Shown here: positions 57,752 to 64,000 of the stretch, piece by piece | Layout of the letters: every line of letters begins with the position of its first letter | Numbering within the stretch: the stretch's first letter is position 1 | Assembly: GCF_012910785.2 (NCBI RefSeq) | Contig: NZ_WTVH02000008.1 | Location: forward strand, 124,001 to 188,000 | Direction of reading: 5' to 3' | Source: Aromatoleum buckelii | GTDB taxonomy: Bacteria; Pseudomonadota; Gammaproteobacteria; Burkholderiales; Rhodocyclaceae | Length of the DNA: 64,000 nucleotides | The notes under the pieces: model-generated | Databases searched by the model: none | The model's input: the letters and a program-made list of their open reading frames with translations, nothing else | Told to the model about the DNA's origin: nothing | Made by a program: the position numbers and the translations under genes

Positions 57752-57827
57752 TGGTGGAGGATGACGGGATCGAACCGTCGACCCCCTGCTTGCAAAGCAG
57801 GTGCTCTCCCAGCTGAGCTAATCCCCC
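57752..57827 (-). tRNA. tRNA-Ala (TGC)
   Basis: The 76-nt cloverleaf has acceptor GGGGGAT / ATCCTCC, D arm TAGCTCAGCTGGGAGAGC, anticodon loop with TGC, TpsiC arm GGTTCGATCC and an encoded CCA. It lies in the 16S-23S spacer, 12 nt downstream of tRNA-Ile. Confidence 0.97.
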
Positions 57828-57839
57828 CGCTTGATCGTG

Positions 57840-57916
57840 TGGTGGGTCTGGTTGGGTTCGAACCAACGACCCCCGCCTTATCAAGACGGTGCTCTAACCA
57901 GCTGAGCTACAGACCC
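57840..57916 (-). tRNA. tRNA-Ile (GAT)
   Basis: The 77-nt cloverleaf has acceptor GGGTCTG / CAGACCC, D arm TAGCTCAGCTGGTTAGAGC, anticodon GAT in CTTGATAAG, TpsiC arm GGTTCGAACC and an encoded CCA. The Ile-Ala order in the spacer is typical for this class of operon. Confidence 0.97.
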
Positions 57917-57991
57917 TCATGCCTTCGAGGCTCTCGTTGCCTGAACAACCGATAAGTTGTGGATACTGCGCCGCCGCGGCGTCATCTCTTG

Positions 57992-59528
<1,537 letters not shown>

Positions 59529-59654
59529 CAATCCAACAAAGTACTCAAAATCATCTCTGACTTGCGAGCACTCAATCTTTGCAATTGCCGAATCCACCCG
59601 AAGGCAGTTCGACCACCGCAGCAACCCAGTACCCACACTTATCGGTTGTTCAAC

Positions 59655-59666
59655 TTTTTAAAGAAC
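59655..59666 (-). promoter_or_regulatory. Leader boxA of the rRNA operon
   Basis: On the minus strand GTTCTTTAAAAA lies about 130 bases before the 16S 5' end and 30 bases after the promoter, the usual place for the leader antitermination site. Confidence 0.6.
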
Positions 59667-59693
59667 TGCTACATCGCTGCAGCAAGGGAGCGA

Positions 59694-59721
59694 ATTATAC
59701 GGCCGTGGCCGCGCCCGTCAA
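59694..59721 (-). promoter_or_regulatory. rRNA operon promoter
   Basis: On the minus strand TTGACG (59721-59716) and a perfect TATAAT (59699-59694) are separated by 16 bp and followed by a C-rich discriminator region (TCGCTCCC). Transcription should begin near 59687 and run into the boxA leader. The near-consensus hexamers and 16-bp spacing fit a growth-rate-controlled P1. Confidence 0.85.
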
Positions 59722-59794
59722 CCCCCTTCGAGACATCTTCCGATCTTTCTTTGTTCCCCTGTCGAAGGGCATCTCCGACGCCCCGTCACAGGGC

Positions 59795-60250
59795 TCACTG
59801 CCGCTCGTCGTCACCCCATTCCAGCACCTCCACCTTCACGCGTGACCTGCCGTCCTTGATCATGCCGAGCTTGGCCGCGGCTGCCGGGGAGAGATCGATG
59901 ATCACGCCCTCCTTCCGGCTCGGTTTCGTCGGCCCTCGGTCGTTGATGCGGACCACGACCGTCCGCCCGTTCTTCCGGTTCGTGACCCGCACGCGTGTAC
60001 CGAGGGGATAGCTGGGATGCGCTGCGACCATCTCGCTCCGGTCGAAGGTCTCACCGCTTGCGGTTTCGCGTCCATGCAGGCTACGCGCATAGTACGAAGC
60101 GAGCCCGGTCCTCGTTTCCCGAGGAGAACTCTTCTCGCCACGCGCCGGCTCGTGGCCGTACGCTGACAACGACAGCAGTATCGCAACCGCGGCTGCCCAC
60201 AGGAACGGGAAGACCCGGTGCTTGGGGCGACCATTGCATCCTGAATCCAT
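59795..60250 (-). CDS. rlpA: RlpA-like septal ring lytic transglycosylase family protein
   Basis: The 151-residue protein has a signal peptide (about residues 10-35, VFPFLWAAAVAILLSLSAYG). A double-psi beta-barrel domain follows: TGLASYYARSLHGRETASGE, TFDRSEMVAAHPSYPLGTRV, RVTNRKNGRTVVVRINDRGP and IIDLSPAAAAKLGM. RlpA cleaves naked glycan strands at the septum. This is a short form without a SPOR domain and without a lipobox, so it is probably periplasmic. Start 60250 has AAGGAGA upstream; the longer frame to 60436 lacks family similarity. Confidence 0.88.
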   Translation of the reverse strand: MDSGCNGRPKHRVFPFLWAAAVAILLSLSAYGHEPARGEKSSPRETRTGLASYYARSLHGRETASGETFDRSEMVAAHPSYPLGTRVRVTNRKNGRTVVVRINDRGPTKPSRKEGVIIDLSPAAAAKLGMIKDGRSRVKVEVLEWGDDERQ

Positions 60251-60461
60251 TGCAATCTCCTTTCCCTCGTTCTTTCTCGTCACGAAGTCCGGCTTTCGCT
60301 CCGAGCTCCAATGCCGCGCCAGAGCAAGCGCTGCGCCCGTCAAGAAGCTCCCATCGCGCGCCATATACGTCACCGTCTTACCGTAATACGCATTGCAAGC
60401 TACCCTTCGTGCAACGCCGCAAGCCGGCGTTTTCATGAACGCCTCCTACGGAGCCAATGAT

Positions 60462-61757
60462 ATGTCATCCGCATCGGGGGACGCGAAGGCGCGTCAATTG
60501 GCGAAGATGAAACGGCTGGCCGCCGCGCTGCTGGTCGCGGTCACGGCGCTGTTCGTGGTCGCCCGCTTGCAGCAAGGGGCCGGAATCTGGGCCTGGGTCG
60601 CAGCCTTTGCCGAAGCCGCGATGATCGGTGCCCTAGCCGATTGGTTCGCTGTCGTTGCACTCTTCCGACATCCCCTCGGGCTACCGATTCCCCACACTGC
60701 GATCATTCCGGCAAACAAGGAGCGGCTCGCCGACAACCTTGCGGCATTCGTTCGCGACAAGTTCCTCGCGACCGACACCCTCGTCCACAAGCTCCGCGCG
60801 TTCGGCCCGGCCGAGCGGCTGGGCGGCTGGCTGGGGCAGCGGGACAATACTGAAATCGTCGCTGGGAAGCTGGCGGGTGTGTTGGCCGGGTGGCTGGACT
60901 TCATCGACGACGAGCGCGTGCGCAGCCTGCTGGCTGCAAGGATCGGAGAACGACTCAGGGCGATCGACGTATCAGAAGTGGCGGGACACATCCTCGACAC
61001 CCTGACGGTCGACGCGCGGCATCAGGAATTGCTCGACGCTGCGCTCAAACGATTGGCACGCTGGCTCGACGACCCGGAGGTGCAGCTCGCCTTCGCCGCG
61101 ATGATCATCGAGATCGCCGGCAAGGAGTACCCGAAGACCCTGAAGACGGTGGGCCTCGTCACCAACACGGACGAATTCTCCCGCAGGATCGCCGCCGGCA
61201 TCGTAAGGGGCATCAACGGCTGGCTGCACGACATCGGGGACGATCCGCAGCACCCGCGTCGGCAGGCCTTCGACGAAACGGTGGCCGAATTCATTGCCCG
61301 CATGAAGAACGACGCCGACTTCAAGGCGCGGGTCAATGCCGCGAAGCTGGACGTATTGACGCATCCGGTTCTGGCACGTTACCTGGATAGCCTGTGGGAC
61401 GAGCTGAAAGCTTGGCTGCGCAAGGATCTTCATGAACCGGACTCGCGACTACGGCAACGAATCAGCGCCGCCACAAGCGCTTTCGCCAACGCCCTCGTCG
61501 AAAACCCCGCCTTGCGCGACTCTGTCGACGGCCATCTCGAATCAGCCGTGGTCGCGCTCGCGGACGATCTCCGGAACGCGCTGTCCCGCCACATCGCTTC
61601 GACGATAAGAAGCTGGAAGGACGAGGACCTCGTCCGTGAACTCGAACTGAGCGTCGGTCGTGACCTTCAGTTCATCCGGCTCAATGGCACTATCGTGGGA
61701 GGCGGGATCGGATTGCTGCTGCATGCGCTGACCTTGTTTGCCTCCACCCCGTGGTAG
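60462..61757 (+). CDS. DUF445 family membrane protein
   Basis: The 431-residue protein has an N-terminal pair of helices (ALLVAVTALFVVARLQQGAG; AFAEAAMIGALADWFAVVAL). The conserved DUF445 motif FRHPLGLPIPHTAIIPANKE follows, then a long helical soluble part and a C-terminal helix (GTIVGGGIGLLLHALTLF). This is the YjiN type. The function is unknown; membrane anchoring at both ends is expected. ATG 60462 with CGGAG in front is chosen; 60435 is an alternative. Confidence 0.85.
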   Translation: MSSASGDAKARQLAKMKRLAAALLVAVTALFVVARLQQGAGIWAWVAAFAEAAMIGALADWFAVVALFRHPLGLPIPHTAIIPANKERLADNLAAFVRDKFLATDTLVHKLRAFGPAERLGGWLGQRDNTEIVAGKLAGVLAGWLDFIDDERVRSLLAARIGERLRAIDVSEVAGHILDTLTVDARHQELLDAALKRLARWLDDPEVQLAFAAMIIEIAGKEYPKTLKTVGLVTNTDEFSRRIAAGIVRGINGWLHDIGDDPQHPRRQAFDETVAEFIARMKNDADFKARVNAAKLDVLTHPVLARYLDSLWDELKAWLRKDLHEPDSRLRQRISAATSAFANALVENPALRDSVDGHLESAVVALADDLRNALSRHIASTIRSWKDEDLVRELELSVGRDLQFIRLNGTIVGGGIGLLLHALTLFASTPW

Positions 61758-61858
61758 CGCAAACTTGGCGATCCATCACCGGTGAAAGGCCCGTCACCAG
61801 GGAATTTTTTCGCCCCAGGCGGTCCACCTCACACGTCGAGCCACAACCAGGAAGATGC

Positions 61859-62206
61859 ATGCAACGCGGTCCGAGATTCGAAGCCCTTCTGAAAAACCTC
61901 AACCACAACCCGTCGAAACCTGTCGGCCTGCTGCAGAAGCTCGGTGCGATCGCCGCTGCTGCGGTCATCTTTGGCCTTGCACTGACTTTCTCCGTGATCT
62001 TCTTTGCCGTGGTGGTGGCCGCGGCAGTCCTGCTCTGGGGCTATGTCTGGTGGAAAACACGGGACTTGCGCAAGGCCATGCGCGCCAACCAGACGCACGC
62101 TAGAGCGTCCGCCCATCGTGGGCCGAAACCAGGCCAGGGAATCGTGATCGAGGGCGAGGTCGTGCGCGAGGTTCGGGAAGAGCGCCGCGACGGCACACGC
62201 GACTGA
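61859..62206 (+). CDS. Small membrane protein of unknown function
   Basis: The 115-residue protein has a basic N-terminus (MQRGPRFEALLKNLNHNPSK) and one long hydrophobic region (LGAIAAAAVIFGLALTFSVI, then FFAVVVAAAVLLWGYVW) that could form two helices. A charged tail follows with VIEGEVVREVREERR. Such EGEV(V).EV..E tails occur in small hypothetical proteins of betaproteobacteria. It follows the DUF445 gene by 101 bp and precedes a terminator. Confidence 0.65.
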   Translation: MQRGPRFEALLKNLNHNPSKPVGLLQKLGAIAAAAVIFGLALTFSVIFFAVVVAAAVLLWGYVWWKTRDLRKAMRANQTHARASAHRGPKPGQGIVIEGEVVREVREERRDGTRD

Positions 62207-62260
62207 TGACAAGTGCTCCGCCGGTTGTCTCCTCGAGCCGGCATTCTGAACGATCGAAAA

Positions 62261-62286
62261 AAGCCGGCACCCGTAGTGCCGGCTTT
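62261..62286. terminator. Bidirectional rho-independent terminator
   Basis: AAGCCGGCAC and GTGCCGGCTT form a perfect 10-bp stem with loop CCGTA, flanked by A-run and T-run. It serves the small membrane-protein gene on the plus strand and the PRC-barrel gene on the minus strand. Confidence 0.9.
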
Positions 62287-62331
62287 TGCCGCGTGGCGGG
62301 CGAACCTCGCCCGGCCATCATTCCCGAATGA

Positions 62332-62898
62332 TTACGGAGTGACCCTCCAGCCCTCCGGATACGGCGCATCCGGATCCGCACTGCGCTCGCTGTCCCAAGG
62401 AGTGCCCTCCCCACGATAACGTGTGGAGTCGTCCGGCATCGTCTCGAGCGCCGAGAACTCGCTGATCGGCTGATCCATCGGCCGCAGCTCGACGTACTGC
62501 TCCGGACGGTACTCGGGGCCTGCCCTCAGTTCATCCACACTCGCGCTCAGACGCAGCTTGCCGTCCTCGTAGCGCATGCGGTTGAGCGGCACCGTGATTT
62601 CCCTGTCGCCGACACCGAGAAAACCACCCGCGGAAATCACCGCATGGATGTTTTCGTCCTGGCGGCTGCGGACGACCGTTTTCACCGAACCGATTTGTTC
62701 CCCGCGCGCATCGATGACCTGGGTACCGCGCAATTGACTCGGGGTCATCGACTGGACCTGTCCTGAAGCTCCCATCGGCGAGCGCATCTGGTGCTTGGTC
62801 TGGCCTTCAGTGTACGAGTCCGCAGCAGCCCCCATAGGGACCGCAACGAGCGCCGCAAGTGCGCCGGCCAGCAAAGACTTGCGATAGATCGAGCTCAT
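62332..62898 (-). CDS. PRC-barrel domain exported protein
   Basis: The 188-residue protein has a signal peptide (SLLAGALAALVAVPMGAAAD). A PRC-barrel-like domain follows (about residues 55-125: GTQVIDARGEQIGSVKTVVR and IHAVISAGGFLGVGDREITV). A Pro/Asp-rich tail ends the protein (DDSTRYRGEG, DPDAPYPEGW). Related proteins are found in the periplasm of environmental proteobacteria; their function is unknown. ATG 62898 follows an AGGAGG site; the frame to 62967 adds a non-signal extension. Confidence 0.82.
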   Translation of the reverse strand: MSSIYRKSLLAGALAALVAVPMGAAADSYTEGQTKHQMRSPMGASGQVQSMTPSQLRGTQVIDARGEQIGSVKTVVRSRQDENIHAVISAGGFLGVGDREITVPLNRMRYEDGKLRLSASVDELRAGPEYRPEQYVELRPMDQPISEFSALETMPDDSTRYRGEGTPWDSERSADPDAPYPEGWRVTP

Positions 62899-63440
62899 AT
62901 CATCCTCCTGCCTGGGGTGGCGTCCGTCTGACTGGTGTCTCGCCCGCATGTCCATCCGGACGAGCATCCTGTCGATCCCTGTTCCGCACCGAGCGCGCCA
63001 AGTCCGGCCAGTTCAGCTGCGGCCGGGGATCGAGGTAAGCTTATGATCGATCGGCACCTTTCTAAGTTCCGAAGCACGCCCACGCGAGCAGCCAATGCCG
63101 GCGGTGGGCCTAGTGGCGGAGCAGTTCCACCCTACCGACTCCCGCCTGGAGACTGTGGAACGTGATCGAGTAAGACGGGCCTGTCGCTGAAATCTTGCGG
63201 TCCGAATCCGGCCAGGCACGGGCCGGAAATGGCTGGAACGGGCAAGCCGTCAAGAACCTGACCCTTTGATGCGCATGGCGTCTCCGAGAGGGGGAACTGG
63301 AGACTGGTGAAGATCGTTTCGGTCACGTGCCCTCTGGGCATTCGTGTAATCGCGCCTGGCTAACACGGTTGCCCGCGAATGTACGAGGTATGCTTTCGCG
63401 ATACCCTCATTGGGGTAACCCGACAGCAGGACTCGCGCCC
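62899..63440. other. 542-bp stretch without a recognised gene
   Basis: Only short frames are present on either strand. I see no tRNA cloverleaf, no strong terminator and no repeat shared with the rest of the window. It may hold promoters for the PRC-barrel gene and the helicase gene, and part of it could be decayed mobile DNA. Confidence 0.5.
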
Positions 63441-64000
63441 ATGACCCTCCTTCCCGACGGCCTCTACGACCTGCTCGTCAACGAGCGCATCCGCGAACTC
63501 GCACTGGAACTGCGCGATGCCGGTCAGGCCGACGTCGAAAAGCTCACCGGGGCGGCGCGACGCCAGCGGCTCCTCGACATGCTTGCGCGGTTGCTGCCCG
63601 ACTTGCTCGACGACGCTGCCGAGGGAAAGGATGACAGCCGCCGCGAGCAGCGCGAACTCGCCCTGATCAACGGCTTGCTCGGGCAACTACGTGGTGGCGA
63701 CGTGCAAGCCGGCAACTGGACTGCGCCCGTCCTCGCGCTGCGCTCGATCTATCGTGGACAGCCTCGTCCGGCGCAGCCTCCGACCGGCGTGCTTGCACCC
63801 TGGCTGTTCACGGCCGGCCGGGCAGATCCGTCGCTGTTTGCGGAATTGCGCGCAGAGCTCGGTTCAACCGACCGCGTCGACATCGTCGTCAGCTTCATCA
63901 CGTGGAGCGGGCTGCGAAAACTCCTCGACGTGCTGGAATCCATCACCGCAGTCGGGGCGCAGGGCGAACCGCGCACGCGGCTGCGCATCATCACGACGAC
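63441..64000 (+). CDS. Helicase-like protein with PLD-like N-terminus (DUF3427 type), truncated by window end
   Basis: The frame from ATG 63441 stays open to the end of the window (186 residues). It reads MTLLPDGLYDLLVNERIREL early and VDIVVSFITWSGLRKLLDVL late. This is the N-terminal region of large DEAD/DEAH helicases that begin with a phospholipase-D-like nuclease domain and end in DUF3427. The HKD motif and helicase motifs would lie beyond 64000, so the assignment rests on this part alone. Such proteins often occur in defence or repair settings. Confidence 0.65.
   Translation, partial: MTLLPDGLYDLLVNERIRELALELRDAGQADVEKLTGAARRQRLLDMLARLLPDLLDDAAEGKDDSRREQRELALINGLLGQLRGGDVQAGNWTAPVLALRSIYRGQPRPAQPPTGVLAPWLFTAGRADPSLFAELRAELGSTDRVDIVVSFITWSGLRKLLDVLESITAVGAQGEPRTRLRIITT

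Noticed and set aside
60413-60433. Hairpin AACGCCG-CGGCGTT followed by TTTTC
   Set aside because: It lies just before the DUF445 start with no gene upstream on that strand to terminate. It is short and may be chance or a translation control hairpin.

Overview
The window looks like chromosomal DNA of a denitrifying, aromatic-degrading betaproteobacterium of the Rhodocyclaceae (Aromatoleum / Azoarcus / Thauera group). The reasons are the high GC content, a complete anaerobic phenol-carboxylation cluster (phenylphosphate synthase ppsABC and phenylphosphate carboxylase ppcBDAC), a two-gene 2-oxoacid:ferredoxin oxidoreductase, and a 16S-Ile-Ala-23S-5S operon of proteobacterial type. The genus is an inference from gene content and order; no search was run.

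Layout. 1-6045 is an accessory junkyard. It holds two IS630-family copies (one intact, one frameshifted), an IS3-family element sitting inside an FRG-domain gene, a vapBC toxin-antitoxin pair with its operator, a cut DUF4160/DUF2442 pair, two 3' tails of group II introns (one with the end of its maturase), a fragment of metH, and two hairpin or MITE-like repeats. 6152-9261 carries an NfeD/SPFH membrane pair, a DUF4399 protein and two paralogous BamE-like lipoproteins. 9388-15488 is a branched-chain amino-acid-type ABC transporter operon with two substrate-binding proteins (livKK'HMGF). 15512-18697 (minus) has an MFS drug exporter, comM and ubiK. 18984-21468 is a putative porin plus glnK-amtB behind an NtrC-like site and a sigma-54-like promoter. 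21609-24607 (minus) encodes korAB, followed by an MFS transporter.

26206-40949 is the phenol locus. A sigma-54 activator of the XylR/DmpR type (minus) faces ppsABC-ppcBDAC across a 453-bp intergenic region. That region contains an FNR-like box, two tandem palindromic activator sites and a near-consensus -24/-12 promoter. The operon continues with a third UbiD-like decarboxylase, a UbiX-like flavin prenyltransferase, a DUF120 protein resembling the archaeal CTP-dependent riboflavin kinase, a zinc-ribbon Nudix hydrolase and a PaaK-type aryl-CoA ligase; an outer-membrane aromatic-transport protein follows at 41104. The pathway read from the genes is phenol to phenylphosphate (PpsABC), then to 4-hydroxybenzoate (PpcABCD, which needs UbiD-type chemistry), then probably to the CoA ester. 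The UbiX, riboflavin-kinase and Nudix genes look like a dedicated prenylated-FMN supply module, the most interesting hypothesis in this window. ribA, for the first step of riboflavin synthesis, lies about 5.5 kb further on.

42102-54189 holds a DUF6351 secreted protein, ribA, a zinc-type alcohol dehydrogenase, a small membrane protein, a DUF1615 lipoprotein and sbcDC. 54328-59721 is a full rRNA operon on the minus strand with its promoter, boxA elements and terminator. 59795-64000 has rlpA, a DUF445 membrane protein, a small membrane protein, a PRC-barrel protein and the start of a helicase-like gene (PLD-like N-terminus, DUF3427-type) that runs off the window.
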